Part shown: piece by piece, positions 1 through 11,926 of the stretch
Layout of the letters: the number at the start of each line of letters is the position of its first letter
How positions within the stretch are numbered: the stretch's first letter is position 1
The notes under the pieces: generated by a model
Database searches by the model: none
Seen by the model: only the letters and a program-made list of their open reading frames with translations
What the model was told of the DNA's origin: nothing
Origin: Glossina fuscipes
Taxonomy: Eukaryota > Arthropoda > Insecta > Diptera > Glossinidae
DNA: 64,000 bases
Assembly: GCF_014805625.2 (NCBI RefSeq)
Contig: NW_023998431.1
Coordinates: 4,533,067-4,597,066, forward strand
Direction: 5' to 3'
Translations under genes and position numbers: made by a program

Positions 1-40
<40 letters not shown>
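1..40. repeat. Poly(A) run at the window edge
   Basis: About 41 consecutive A residues open the window. The run could be the tail of a retroposed element cut off by the window edge or a plain homopolymer; nothing to its right resembles a retrotransposon 3' end on the minus strand. Confidence 0.9.
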
Positions 41-41
<1 letters not shown>

Positions 42-45
<4 letters not shown>

Positions 46-2445
46 ATGATAATTAATATCTAACCTCTCGAGCTAAAACAGATGACAAGCCGTGATCATT
101 ATTCTGAGCAGGTGCAGAGCGAAATCATCACAAATTCGTCCTTAAAATTTTCTTTAGTTAAAAACCATGGTCTTAACATATTCCTCTTAGCCGCCGGCCT
201 ACCTCGCAAGACTCATGCTTCTCGTGACTTTTAAAACTTCTGACAACAAACTGAATTGTCGTTCTTTACTATTTTTAACCCAGAGGAAATGAGATTTTTC
301 ATACATATATTTAAAAAATTTACCTATCTGCCACTCAAATGCCATGCTATAAATATTAAGTATATATATATATATATATATATGAATTATATATTAAATT
401 TAATATTTCCATGATGTGAGTCTTTCCCACAGTAATTGCATACTCACGACAGGTTTTTAATAAAATTTTGAAAAGGGCTTTGCACATACAAAAATACGGA
501 TTGAAAATACTATCAATTAAAATACTCTGTCTGTCCGTCTGATTTATCACAGAATAATATCGCGATTCCTATGCAGACGAATATGACATCCAGATATAGT
601 TAGCGAAATCTTTTAATTAGAAATCAAACCGTATCGTACTCACTATAATATACGTGCCTAGTAGAATATGAAGGGAGAAGTTGTTTAAATTTCATTGCGC
701 ACAGACTATGGACATCAAATATTGCATGCTTTGCTTTCTTTTATACAAGCGACCGAATCCGCACATTTTCCAAATTCGGGTACCGATCGTTATGCTCAAA
801 ATTCATTTTCTAGCATACTGTGTGTTTTGTCATCGGTTCGAATACATTAGCTCTCATTTGTACAATCTTCCAGTGAAAATTTCTTCCGACGAGAGCAGCT
901 TATAGAGCAGCACACTACTCTCAGCTGGGCTTTTAACGTCTTGCTGGATATGTAACATAGCTTTTGGACATCCCCTGATCATAATCCAATTACTTTTTTT
1001 GGTTTATTTACCGTTTATGGCAATACACTGCAAAGACCCTAAGTTCTTTTCTCTTTGAAGAAAGAGTTTATGGAGAGTTTATGTCAAAAATCGTTGTTCC
1101 ATGATCGTCAACTCTCAATGATAATGCATATTTTTCCGTCAGGTCTTTCTTAAGTAATAATTTCCGCTCCACATCTTCGGATGCTTTTGCTTACTTGTGC
1201 AGACTCAGAAATTTACAAGGATAATAAGTGTCTAAACGCTATTTTACCGGTTCGCTAATGAATATATCTGAGTTTTAAAAAAGCAAGAACAAGTTTAATG
1301 AATCTTTATTGTTCGACGGGGTGGGTGGAGGTGACTATAATGTAATGTGGGTGGTGACTTTAATGTAAAGTAGCGATAAGTGTCGAAAAATTCGATTTAA
1401 TCCATAAATACATATGCTTGTTTTCTTCTATTTTTTGTTTTTTTTTTTTTTTATTTTCCCCTTGATATTGAAAACTTTTCAAGACTGACATTTAGTTTGA
1501 CTTATAAAATCCAAAAAGTTTTTCTTCAAATGTTAACAGACTTAAGTGAAAGTGTTAAGTATTAGCAAAATGACAGCAATGCAAGGAAATGTAATTCAAT
1601 CATTTCATCATTTAATAATTGAAACTTGCAAAACTTCGATACACACTTTCGATAAGTTTTGATGCAGTCTTTTACTTATACTCTTTACATGTACTGAAAA
1701 AAAAAAACCCTTAATATTTAATTTATTTTAAAAATTTTTATGCTTAGCATCAAGAATTATGTTACAAAATTTTCATCTAAGTTCAGTACAATTAGTTTGT
1801 TGAAAGCTTCTGATAAGTTTTCCATTGATATTAAATATGGTTTTCATAAACCATAAAAATAAAATTCAATAAAACACAACAAGCGTAGTCGATAAGAGAC
1901 GAATATATCAATCATCAACTTCCGCTTGTATTGTGAAATAATAAAGGTTATCAATAAGTTATGATATACATTATATCGTACGTATTGAATCGAACAAAAA
2001 TGTATGTTATCTACGATATTCGATTTTAAGATGTAATAAGCATCCATTAATAAACGGGTAATCAAAATGCCATTTTTATGCAGTTTTTCCTCATCTCATA
2101 CCTAATAAATTAAACAGTGCAAAATGCGTATTGAGAGAATTCGTCTTAATTATTTAGAATTTTTTCATAGTTGTGAGCAAGGTATTGCCTCGATTTGGCT
2201 TATTTCGAGATTTGGCTTGATGAACGTACGATTTGAGCTTAAAGATCAAAGATTTGTTATTTGTGCAATTTTTGTATCTTGTATCGAAAATTGGAAGGTA
2301 ATAAGAACACCGACAAGTACTTATATGCACACCTTTTCTCAAGAACACTCACAAACTGTTTAAATGCCGTAAGTTCTTGCTTTCTATATTTTCCAAATAG
2401 AAGTAAAAATAGCGGCAAATAAATTTGCTCTTATGAGAAACCGAT
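42..2445. other. Noncoding AT-rich stretch, no gene seen
   Basis: Reading frames here are short, AT-driven and without recognisable motifs. The stretch contains a (TA)n microsatellite at about 361-384 and a T-run at about 1437-1452. No splice-bounded exon, transposase or reverse transcriptase motif was found on either strand. Confidence 0.6.
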
Positions 2446-3075
2446 AAGAAAATCTTTTATACCCATCACCTTTATCCTAAAATAGGCAAAAAAAAAATAA
2501 AGACTAAATTTTCATCCTCTATAATATGGAATGGACGCCGCTGATTTTTTCTATTTTCAAAATAAAAGTTGTGTCCTATAGGAGGGTGGGCATTGTAGGC
2601 GAGTCTTTTGAAAAGTTTAAGTCACTTCCAAATTCTTTTGCAATTTTCTAGGCGATATTTTCATTTTCACTAACGGGAGAATCATTACCACCATATATAC
2701 TATAAAATTGTGCCGACAAACAGATGATAGGACGAAGAGACGGACATGCTTTGATGCATTCCAAATTTGAAACTGGCGAAGAATTTATATATTTTATTGC
2801 GTTTTTGAAAGTTGTTTCTGCGCGGTATAAAGGCATTGCAAAATAATTAAATTTTGATACACTATAATATTGGCGAAAACAGAGATGTCCTCACTTTACA
2901 TGGTACTGTAGGCGTGTCTTTCGATCGATTTGGTCGATTTTTAAAACTAACATTCGTGCAATAACTTTCAATGCGTCATTTTTGCGGCCAGTAGAAGGTT
3001 TGCAATAGACATTATACAAACGGGCAGACAGTCGGACGAACGGACGGAAATATTTCATAACATGACAATCCAATA
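2446..3075 (-). mobile_element. Family A interspersed element, copy A1 (non-autonomous)
   Basis: Member of a repeat family seen at least six times here. On the minus strand the element ends in GGTGATGGGTATAAAAGAT, seen on the plus strand as its complement at about 2455-2475. The interior carries two related modules. Each has a GTAGGCGTGTC motif (about 2597 and 2907), a 'gggagaat' or similar motif, and a GGACGGAC/GGACAGAC-like motif (about 2735 and 3040). There is no coding capacity. The 5' end of the element (right side) is eroded. The class is inferred: subterminal inverted repeats plus a 3' hairpin recall DINE-1/Helentron-type elements. Confidence 0.7.
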
Positions 3076-3935
3076 AGAGAAATGAACGAATTTTAATTGA
3101 TTCTAAAGTTTTTTTTGTCTCTCGAAACTAAGATTTTAATAGATTTTAGAAGTATCTAGAAAATGATACTTAAATAATGCAATTGGGATGATCAGCGCAA
3201 AGTTATCTCCAAATCATTTGAAACTTCCCCAACAATTATTCGAAAATATTCTCAAAATCGTTACAAAATTATTTTAACATCCTTCCAAAATGATACAAAA
3301 ATCAACTTAGAGCCCTTTTAAAACCATTTCTCATATTTAACCTAAGAACGCTTTCAATGTTCAATGAATTGAAACATGTCACGGTGGGTCTTTAAAAGAA
3401 TTGATTCCAACAAATTCGATAGTTATGTGTATTTTCAGTTATATAAATGTTACTTCAATTATAATTTTAAAGTCTTCTGCAAAGTGGGAGTAAACAATAG
3501 TTTCCAGTAGTGGATATTACAAGACCCTTCCTTCGTCAAGGCATATACGAATTTAATTTAATAAAAGATGCTCAGTAGAAAGATATACTCCTACGGATAG
3601 AGATATAAGAGCTGTGGACCAAAAAAGGCGACTTTTCAAATCTCGTGGGGAATGTATATTCGATTTTTGAGTTTCTTTTCATGTTCTGTTGGCAGATACG
3701 TCCCCAACATTGTTCGCATTTTCAGTCATTTGGTATGTTTAGTTTGTTTTTGACGCATATGTAAGTTGGACGTGTTTTGGTCTGCTTAGCGATTTTTCGC
3801 TACCGGAAAAAATTGCTCAAAGAATCTGTTAAAATAAACAAGTAAATAAAAAAAAGTGCTCCAGTTGACTTGACATGTTGACTATAGCATTTGACGAATC
3901 TTTGACTTCGAGCAAAAAAGAAATGGTTACAAATG
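3076..3935. other. Noncoding stretch between repeat copies
   Basis: AT-rich sequence with no coding feature I can support. The last 200 bp may be the 5' part of the mariner relic that follows, but I see no convincing transposase residues before the RRPST motif. Confidence 0.5.
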
Positions 3936-4335
3936 CTACAAACCCTTAGAGCTAGACGCCCCAGCACGTTAACAACCGGTGAAAATGTTGAGGCAGTGAT
4001 CAACATTTTTATGAAGAATCAATCAGCATGTCAGTATATTGGATGGGCACGAAAGGTTCGGCAGGGAAATTTGTTCCGAAATAGCTACACTTTGACTTTG
4101 CTTTCTCGTAATTTTTTGTCCAACCAACAATATCATCATCATGTCTCAACGACGGTGTTCACCGGACTTGGCCTCCTGTGACAGAACTGAAAAACCCATG
4201 AAGGGACGGAGTTTTGCAACAATTCAAGAGATAAAAACCGTATCGCGGGAAGAGTTCAGGGCCATGCCAAAAAGCGCATATTAGAAGTGCTTCGAAAATT
4301 CGAAAAAAGCACTGGCACAAGTGTATTATATCTAC
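3936..4335 (+). pseudogene. Mariner-family transposase relic, catalytic core deleted
   Basis: Two parts of a mariner transposase lie next to each other in different frames. The first (about 3954-4100) encodes RRPSTLTTGENVEAV, matching the start of the second helix-turn-helix of mariner transposases. The second (about 4141-4330) encodes SPDLASCD (4159-4182), the region around the third catalytic Asp. KPMKGRSFATIQEIKTVS, typical of the C-terminal domain, follows (from 4192), then an in-frame stop and a decayed KCFE-like segment. The roughly 150-residue core with the first two catalytic Asp residues is missing. In a working element the enzyme cuts and pastes DNA between terminal inverted repeats at TA sites. 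This is an internally deleted, frameshifted fossil; I could not define its inverted repeats. Confidence 0.75.
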
Positions 4336-4748
4336 AGGGGAATACTTTTCTCATACAATTCTCGTATGTTAAGTGAGAAAGAGTGCGTATAAGTAAATTT
4401 TTTCTCAATTATTCTGGTTCGGGCAGAACGAGCATGTACCGGATTTATGCTTGCATTTGTAATTTTATTGTAATCGGTAGCTATACGTTTGTTTGTCGGT
4501 TCATTAATGGGCGCACGGCTTGCAATAATCGAAATAAAGAACGAAAGTAAGATGAAAATAAAGTGCAGCGATTTTTTTTGAGTTAACAAGTGAAGCTACC
4601 CGCCAGGGTTTGTTATTAAAATGCAATATTTTGTCTTTTTTCATTTGCTTTTCGTTCACTCATACGTTCTGCTAAATACACCTGCGCTTAAGTTTGAAGT
4701 ATTTAAGATGCCCCTTAAAGCGAGTTGTGGAGTGGTTTTGTTTCATTT
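4336..4748. other. Noncoding stretch, nothing recognised
   Basis: Short frames only, one of them hydrophobic through T-rich composition. No motif, repeat copy or splice-bounded exon was identified. Confidence 0.5.
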
Positions 4749-4769
4749 TTTTTTTTTTTTTTTTTTTTT
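4749..4769. repeat. Poly(T) run bordering family A copy
   Basis: About 20 T residues end in a G immediately before the left end of the next family A copy. A second T-run ending in G follows its right end at about 5271-5280. This suggests insertion into a T-rich target. Confidence 0.85.
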
Positions 4770-5270
4770 GTACCCATCATCGAAGGACAAGGGGTATACT
4801 CATGGTGTCAAAACTTTCGTAACGGTCAGATGCAAGCTTCAGAGATCGTGCAAAGTATTGATATTCTTGATCAGCATCAAATTCTAAATCGATTTAATGT
4901 GTAGTATCCGTGTTAAGCATTCTCCCGTTCGTAGAAAAGGAGATGTCGCTTACAAACTTGCAAAAAGAATTTGAATATGACCGAAACTTCTCAAATAACA
5001 CGCCCGCCATGACCGCCACGCCCACACATCTATGTAATACAAGAACTGTGAACACCTTTGTTTTCCATGTATTTTGCTCGTTACTCATAAAGTATAACAC
5101 AAACCACATAAAAAGATAAAATAAATGTTACTCTAAAAATAGAAAAAATTAACTGCGGCGCTTCAGTATTATGTAATAAAAGTGAAAATTTAGCTCTTTT
5201 CTGTTTTTGTTAGGATCATGGTAGTGGATATAAAAGATTCGGTCACGACCGAATATAATTTCCTTAGTTG
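4770..5270 (+). mobile_element. Family A interspersed element, copy A2, both ends present
   Basis: Starts with TACCCATCATCGAAGGAC and ends with GTAGTGGATATAAAAGATTC, so the two ends form an imperfect subterminal inverted repeat. After the right repeat come a dyad, TTCGGTCACGACCGAA (a stem-loop with near-perfect arms), and the terminal motif TATAATTTCCTTAGTTG. The interior holds ATATTCTTGATCAGCATCA and pieces of the internal modules. No protein is encoded; frames within it are chance. T-runs flank it on both sides. It is about 500 bp, shorter than the 726-828 bp minus-strand copies, so it lacks part of the interior. Confidence 0.75.
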
Positions 5271-6929
5271 TTTTTTTTGTTTTGTTTTTCGGTTCATTCG
5301 ATTACTTTTATTTGCTTTTTGGTGATCTGATGTTTAAAACCATTTTTACTTCAACTTTTAAGAAATGTGAATGTAAATAGAGAAGCAGAAGGCAAACAAA
5401 AACGCACCAATCTTACTACTGTATGCAATGTGTGATAACAATAATCACGAATATTCATTGCATACTAATGTCAAAATCAAAAAATGAACAAAGAAAACCA
5501 ACGAATCAAAAAAAAAAAAACTTAAAGAAAAATGGTTTTATTATTGTTGTTGTTATATTATGGGAAATAATAACACATGCACAACTTCTTTTTGCACAAT
5601 TGCTTAACTTTTGGGGCACATCACAAGCTTAAACAAGTGCAAGGAAAACTGTTTTCACACATTCATACATACAAAGTTTCTGCTTGTCAATGCCAGCGTG
5701 CAGAGCAAAGCATACCATGGAAGTAATACGTTCGTACATACTAGTCCATATCACATTGTTTAAGAGCAGCAGTGATAGTAGTTATAGAGTTTTCGTTGTC
5801 GTTTCAGCAACAATTTTCTTATGCAATTTTCTAGAAATTAATGGAACAAATACATATAAGGATATTATATCCGTTTTCAAGGTTTTCACATATAGAATTT
5901 TTCGGTTTGTTGTTGTAGTTGCAATTTATTTCGAAAATTTTTAGAATGCAAACGCCTTATAAAACAAGAGACCATACAGTTTTAGATGGACTTTTGTTCC
6001 TTTTAATACCTCTCAACAGTTTGTTATGTTGTTGAAATGGGAAACGTCTTTAATAAACTATTATTATTGTAATTAATTGTTTGTTTATAATGGACAAGAA
6101 ATCTTTTGTCGAATGGCCAAAAAAGTAGATTTAGTTGAGAGCTCTACAGCTAAATTGTACGTAAGCGAAACATATATAAATGCAATCAATGGATTATATA
6201 TATAATTGTAACATAAATCGATATATGGATATCTTTAGTTTAGGTTAGGTTGAAGCAGCATTATTAAGATCTTGGCAGCTTTTGCAGAGGTCTGCGTAAG
6301 GAAGTATTAGTTTTCTCGCACGTTGACCTTATATGCAATGCCCAGCGATACTGGCTAACGTTGTTTTTACATCTGACTTGAGAAACGATATAAGGATGTC
6401 AAGTCCCTTTTTTACCTATCGTGAGTGTGCGCCTAGCTCTTTAGGGTCATCTATTATTGGTGAAATCAATTTTATTCTTTCAAGAACTATGTTCAGGCAA
6501 TCTGCAAACCTGCGTCCTGCAAGACTGTCTAGTCAGTTAGATTAATCAGTTTTTCAGTTTCCAGAAATGTTATAGTATTCCATCAACGAACTTACAGGCA
6601 AATTGCACACATTCGAAAAAGAGATCGCATCTTGTTATCATTCCATCCAAAATCCTTATAGCGATTTACTTATCAGGATACTGTAACAGTTTGATGAGCT
6701 TATGCGATTGTATTGACTGAAGTGTCTGAACGACTGGCAGTACAGAACTCGTTTGCTTTGAATGAAAATTCGATCGTTTTCCTTTACCTGAGAGCCATTT
6801 GCGAACACTGCACTAGAAATATTTGACCCGATCTTTATTGAGTTTAGGATATAAATCTTACGTGCGATAACAGTTTCAACTTTCCCTCTTTAATAATTTA
6901 TAAGTAATAGCCAAAAGTCCTTAAACTTT
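5271..6929. other. Noncoding stretch, no gene seen
   Basis: T-rich at the left. A short AGGTTAGGTT motif, common in fly intergenic DNA, occurs at about 6240. The segment 6300-6600 is less AT-rich than its surroundings but shows no protein motif I recognise in any frame. Confidence 0.5.
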
Positions 6930-7245
6930 TGCTTAGAGAAACAGAGATGCTCTCAATCTACGCATTACTGTGGAAATATCCTTTAACTGATTTGTTTCAT
7001 CTTGAATACTAAATCTGTATGCAAGAACATCTTATTCTTATTCTGTACCAAATTTGATGTCACTTTCTCAACTTTTACGAGCGGAAGGGTATCAAAAAAC
7101 CGCCTTCACATGAGCAGACATACGAACAGACATGGCTAAATCGATCCAGAATTTGACGTGGACCAAGAGCACAAATACTTCATGGGCTTTCTGAAGCTTC
7201 CCTTTGGGTGCTGCAAACATTAAACAAAATCCTACATAAGGAGGA
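6930..7245 (-). mobile_element. Family A internal fragment
   Basis: Minus-oriented fragment recognised by internal motifs. These are an 'agagatgctctca' start like the second module of other copies, 'ccaaatttgatgtca', 'gagcggaag', and a run of GCAGACATACGAACAGACAT-like sequence followed by 'gatccagaatttga'. Both terminal repeats are missing, so this is an eroded partial copy. Confidence 0.5.
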
Positions 7246-7744
7246 TCATACATATGTCGTTGCCGTTAAATCAGTTCAAAGTGTAATTTTGTGCAATTGC
7301 CTGTGAACATGTTTCGAGGAAGGCAATGCAAATTTTAATGCTATCTTACCTTTTCTCCCTCGAAGGTGATTGCAACAAATGAATAAGGTTTAAGGTTTGC
7401 TTAATGAATTGAATGTAAATGAATTCTGTGGATTTCGTTGCAAGAGAGATGAAATAACAATTTCATTTCTATTTAATTGATATGTTGTTGCTTGCTTTGT
7501 TCAATTACTATGTTATAACTATGCTTTTTGAAATAATTTGTTGCTTGGCCTTTATTGTATTCCGCAATTGCACTAATTTACAATAGAAGATAATGCGCAC
7601 TTGGCCTTCTGGGAACGCTACAGGAAGTGTATTATTATATATGAAATGATTGAAATGTATATAAGTACATACCGCCAACTTTTAAAAGTTTGAAAAATTT
7701 ACTCATAATCAGAAAAAAATTACTAATTTTCCTCCTAATCCTCT
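7246..7744. other. Noncoding stretch
   Basis: AT-rich, no coding or repeat feature recognised apart from a short TA-rich tract near 7636. Confidence 0.5.
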
Positions 7745-8265
7745 CTATACCCATCACCGAAGGATAAGGGGAATATTCATTTTGTCAAAACGTTTGCAAT
7801 GCCCAGAAGGAAGAAAAGGATGCTAAAAAGTATATATATATATATATTCTCGATCATCATCATATTCTGAATGCATTTAAGCATGTCCGTCCCTACATCT
7901 GTTGTTAACATTCTCCTAACCACAAAAATGCAGATTGGTAGTGAAAATGAACCAAATCAGTCGAAGGATATCAACCTCATTAAGTGAGTTTCAAAAGTAA
8001 TAGAAAATTGATTTTTTGCTCATTACTCATAAACAGCAGCAGATAAATGTACAAAAATTTGAACGCATGTTCTGTGGGAAATGCTGTACAACGCCCATAC
8101 GTCTTTGCGGCAAAAACTATTATTTTGAAAATGGCAAAGATCGGTCGCGGTCTCTCCATATTATCGACTATGAAAATTGATTTTTTTACTTGTTTTTGTC
8201 TTTTTCAGGCTAACGGTGATGAGTGTAAAACATTCGGTCGGAACCGAATATAATTTTCTCACTTG
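7745..8265 (+). mobile_element. Family A interspersed element, copy A3, both ends present
   Basis: Opens with TATACCCATCACCGAAGGAT and closes with TAACGGTGATGAGTGTAAAA, then the hairpin TTCGGTCGGAACCGAA and the terminal motif TATAATTTTCTCACTTG. The TATACCCATCACCG start and its complement near the other end form the subterminal inverted repeat. The interior has the ATATTCTCGATCATCATCA motif and 'catgtccgtccctacatctg'. It has no coding capacity. Its right end lies about 10 bp from the left end of family B copy B1, in the same orientation. Confidence 0.75.
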
Positions 8266-8270
8266 GTTTT

Positions 8271-8543
8271 TTTTGTATACTCCACACCAAAGTATATTAA
8301 GTGTGTTCGGATGTATGCAACATCCGGGACGACTTGACATAAACTCATCTATCATTATATCATGATCGATTCGAAGCGTGCCTGTCCGTCCCCCCGTTTT
8401 GTTTTACTGTCTTCATTCTAATGAAGTTTGTTACAATGACGCATTTTGGCTTAAAAACGAACGCCATTGGAAAAGTTTCTGATCACGAAAATTTCTGATT
8501 TCGACAACTTCCCGTATAACGCTTTACTTTGAAAAGTCTTTAC
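8271..8543 (+). mobile_element. Family B interspersed element, copy B1 (partial)
   Basis: Starts TATACTCCACACCAAAGTAT, followed by 'attaagtgtgttcggatgtatgcaacatcc', a 'gatcgattc' block, 'ctgtccgtcccccc', and 'gacgcattttggcttaaaaacgaacgc'. The same order of motifs occurs at 31873-32212 (+) and, reversed, at 53300-53685 and 57867-58215. Its 3' end is replaced by a (TA)n tract. No protein is encoded. Confidence 0.6.
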
Positions 8544-8564
8544 ATATATATATATATATATATG
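8544..8564. repeat. (TA)n microsatellite
   Basis: About ten TA units at the broken 3' side of family B copy B1. Confidence 0.85.
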
Positions 8565-10055
8565 TGGTGTGGGTTAGGTAGTCTAGACTAAAGCCTTTTT
8601 ATTTGTAAAATACAAATAAAAATATGTATAATATAGACGAATGGAAGCAATGCCTATCCCAGAAAAGTACAGAGATAGATTGAACACTGGAGGAGCTTTA
8701 GCTTCTATTTCGCTTTTATCTGGGATACAGAGTCAGCTTTATAGATGCAAGGGCATTGTAATTACACCGGTGCGGTTGCTTTTCGCTCTTTGCATTTCGA
8801 ATTCTTATTAATACGGAAAATGGTTGTGTACAGAGAGTTTTTTGTGATTTCTCTGACCATAAGTAATGGCTCGTGCTACGAAATATTTGAAAAATTGTAA
8901 ATTTTTTAACGCCATTATGAGTAATATATCATATTTGAAATTTCAGCGTATGCGTTTTTGTTTTTGAGAGCAACATAACGATATTACAAGCGACAACGCT
9001 CGAGTGATTAGAACCAGCATCTGCGGTTTGGCAAACTGAAATAGTGATATGTGGTTGTTATAAACCGAATCAAAGGTCGTTATTTTCTGTTTATGTATTT
9101 CAAGTAATTTATACCTTACGAAATCGTGAAATGTACAACAAATGGGATCAATTAAAAATGAAAATTAAATTTTCATATCCAGTTAAGTTTCGTTGCTTTA
9201 AGCAAACGCAGTCAACGAAATTTTTCAAATTATTTTAGCTGACAACAGAGTGTAACTTAGCGTACTATTTAAAGATGCATATTTGGAATGTTGGCAAAAA
9301 AATCTGTTTTCAACATTTTTTTTTTTTATTGCCAACGGAAATTTCCAAATAAACTGTAAAAAGCACATATTTGCATATGTTTGTTTGTTTGCTTCTTTTT
9401 TTTTTTTTACCTTTATATACATATATGTATATAAATTTTTTCTATATCTGAAAGTCGTACAGTCATTGTAGGTAAGTAGTTAGATGTGATGTCTAATGAA
9501 TATACACAAGTTATTTCTATGTATATAGCTAATGGCTACATTCATTCAAACGTATATATATATATATATATATATATAGGGGCATGCATATATGTATATA
9601 CCCATTAGCAATTCGTTTTTACGGTTCAACAAAATGTTTATACATAGAAATAAGCTTATATAGGTACGTACATCTGTGGGAGTAGTTCGTTTTGATTTGT
9701 CAAAAATTTAATCATCCCTGGAGGGATATATTAATTCCTCTAATCCGTAAGCAACACAACGTGTACAAATTCAGTTCTCTATAAGGCAAAATAAATTAAT
9801 AACAATTCATTCAGCGAACCAAAATCGGTGTTAAATCGCTTAGGAGCCATTCGTATGTTAGCTCTATTGAATATCAGGTCAAGTTAACGGATATAAAGGC
9901 TACATCGCAAAAGCAACAACATTTGGCTTTGTGTTTATCACTGACAAACTCTGACAGACAAAACAAGTCTAAAATGAATTCCACACTCTCCGTATAAATA
10001 AATTTAAAAAAAATGGTTACGCCTACTTATTTATAGATTATTCAAATGCAACTTT
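8565..10055. other. Noncoding stretch with microsatellites
   Basis: Contains T-runs near 9318 and 9395 and a (TA)n microsatellite at about 9552-9579. No motif-bearing reading frame or exon was found. The rest is plain AT-rich DNA. Confidence 0.5.
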
Positions 10056-10105
10056 TTCGCTTTTTCTTGTTTTTATTTTAAGATAAAGGTGATGGGTATA
10101 AAATA
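10056..10105 (+). mobile_element. Family A right-end fragment
   Basis: Contains AGATAAAGGTGATGGGTATA followed by 'aaatag', the right subterminal repeat of family A, without the hairpin and left end. About 60 bp to its left may also belong to the element. Confidence 0.5.
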
Positions 10106-10618
10106 GTTTACCATAGCTAAACATGATGTTTTCATCTTTTTTTTTATATTAGATTCGTTGGCATGTTCAGAGTCGTTATTAATGTATCAATTGGCATGCA
10201 AATGATAGTAATTTAAATTCCACTTAATTTCAAATGCAAGAAAGTCAAGGCATTGAAAATTATATTAACTGCAAATTAAAAGACGATATTATAAATAGAA
10301 AATAATTACAAAAGACAGGAATTTAAAGCAGAAATGTTTGAAGTTTTTGTTTTCCGGTGTTTAAGTCATTCATAATAATCAATTGGTAAAATTCTTGTCA
10401 TATTTAATCGATATAGCGTTTCCCTCTTTGCGTCCTCTTGGAGACGCGTCTTGCGTCTTTCCTTAGACCGCGGCTACAATTGGTCTATGAAAATGTTCAG
10501 AAAAACTTAAACAACTTTGAAAGCAGTCAATAATTGGAAAATTATTATAAACAATTATAAAATTGAACGCTGACTGTAAAAAAAGACCTGTGGATCTATA
10601 TAACGCGCTTAACAAAAA
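10106..10618. other. Noncoding stretch
   Basis: AT-rich, no recognised feature. A short GC-richer patch at 10430-10480 has no motif in any frame. Confidence 0.5.
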
Positions 10619-11926
10619 ATGATTAAGATTTTTAAGACCATCCTATATCCGGTGAGCAGATCAACATATTTTCCGAACGATGAGCAACAGTTTACGAAAG
10701 ACGGAGTACCGATAGAGACTATAAAACTGATAAATGATGATAATCTAGGTATTTTGCATAGACTATTTACTGAGATCTACGATACCAGAATTTATCCTGA
10801 TAATTCCAAAGAAAAATAATGCAAGGAGAGGTCAAAATTATAGAACGATATCCCTAATGAGTCATACCTTGAAAATATCGCTAAGTATTACTCAGCAAAA
10901 GCTCTATGGTAAATGTGAATCATCATTTGGTCGTACTCAGTTTGTTTTGCGGAAAAACTTTGGGCATCAGAGAAGATTTATTCTGCATTCAGGTTTTAGT
11001 CCAGAACAGTAGAGATGCGCCTAAAGACGTTTTTCTTTGTTTCACAGATTAAGAAAAAGAATTTTAGAAACTACAGCCTGATAAATTAATAGATATCCTG
11101 AAAGATCATAGAGACATACCCTGCGTCAAAAATTCGTTTTGGAGAAAAACAGCAGAAGTCTGTGGTATTAATGTCAGAACAAATTATATTCCTATAAATA
11201 GGGGGGTTCCAAGGCCAAGGTACGCCATCGTGTCTCCTCTTTCTTTTAACATCTGCTCTTAGGCAAACGTTCAAAAAGCTATTCAATTATTAATAGCATC
11301 CGATAGGGGGGCGATGCAGCCATCTTAGCAGATAATATGCAGAATCTGCTAACGATAGTTCAAGCTGTATATGATCAAAATAATCAGTTTGGGTTAAGCC
11401 TAATTATCAGCAAAACCAAATGTACGATCGTAAGTCGAGCGAACACTCCGTATTCGAATGTCATCCTATCAATTAATAACCAAAATTTAGAAAGGACTTG
11501 CAAGTTTGGACTCATATCATATTGAAAGGAAAGAACACGCACGACGAAGAAGTAAAAAGAACGATGGACCAATAGAAATGGCTATATCATTGGACACGAA
11601 ATATTAGAAAATTCTAGCAAGCCGAGAAATTAGCCAGCCCTTCGGCTTTGTTTCATAAAATATTGGTCGTATGGTCGACGCTTTTGCATGGTCTAGAATC
11701 ATGGACATTAAAAATCAATGAAATAAACAGACCGAATGTCGTTGAGATGTGGTGTTACCGTAGAATTCCAAAAATATCAATAGTCAGAGGCCGTATTGGA
11801 GGGCACATAGGCAGGGCCAGAGAGCAAACATCGTGCTTGCGTAATATTCGAAATTCGACAGGGCTGAGTCTCGTTAGCGAAACCATACACACAGCAAGGA
11901 GCGGAGAAGATTTTTTTATATTTTAG
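10619..11926 (+). pseudogene. RTE-like LINE reverse transcriptase, degenerate
   Basis: Read across several frames, this follows the order of an RTE-type endonuclease/reverse transcriptase. GVPIETIKLINDDNLGILHR lies near 10700, with IYDTRIYPD after it. A YRTIS-like segment (NDIPNESYLENI) is at 10840-10880, LINRGVPRQG-like sequence at about 11200, and AAILADNMQNLLTIVQAVYD at 11316-11375 with QFGLSLIISKTKC after it. LLHGLESWTLKINEINR and MWCYRRIPKIS are at 11675-11780, and the C-terminal TSCLRNIRNSTGLS near 11830. The catalytic (Y/F)ADD is replaced by stop-Gly-Gly-Asp at 11304-11315. Several frameshifts and stops make it inactive. The N-terminal endonuclease is absent, as in a 5'-truncated insertion. 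A live element would copy its RNA into DNA at a nicked target. Confidence 0.85.

Noticed and set aside
6240..6255. Telomere-like AGGTTAGGTT motif
   Set aside because: Only two units, and such short motifs are common in fly intergenic DNA. Most flies lack short telomeric repeats.
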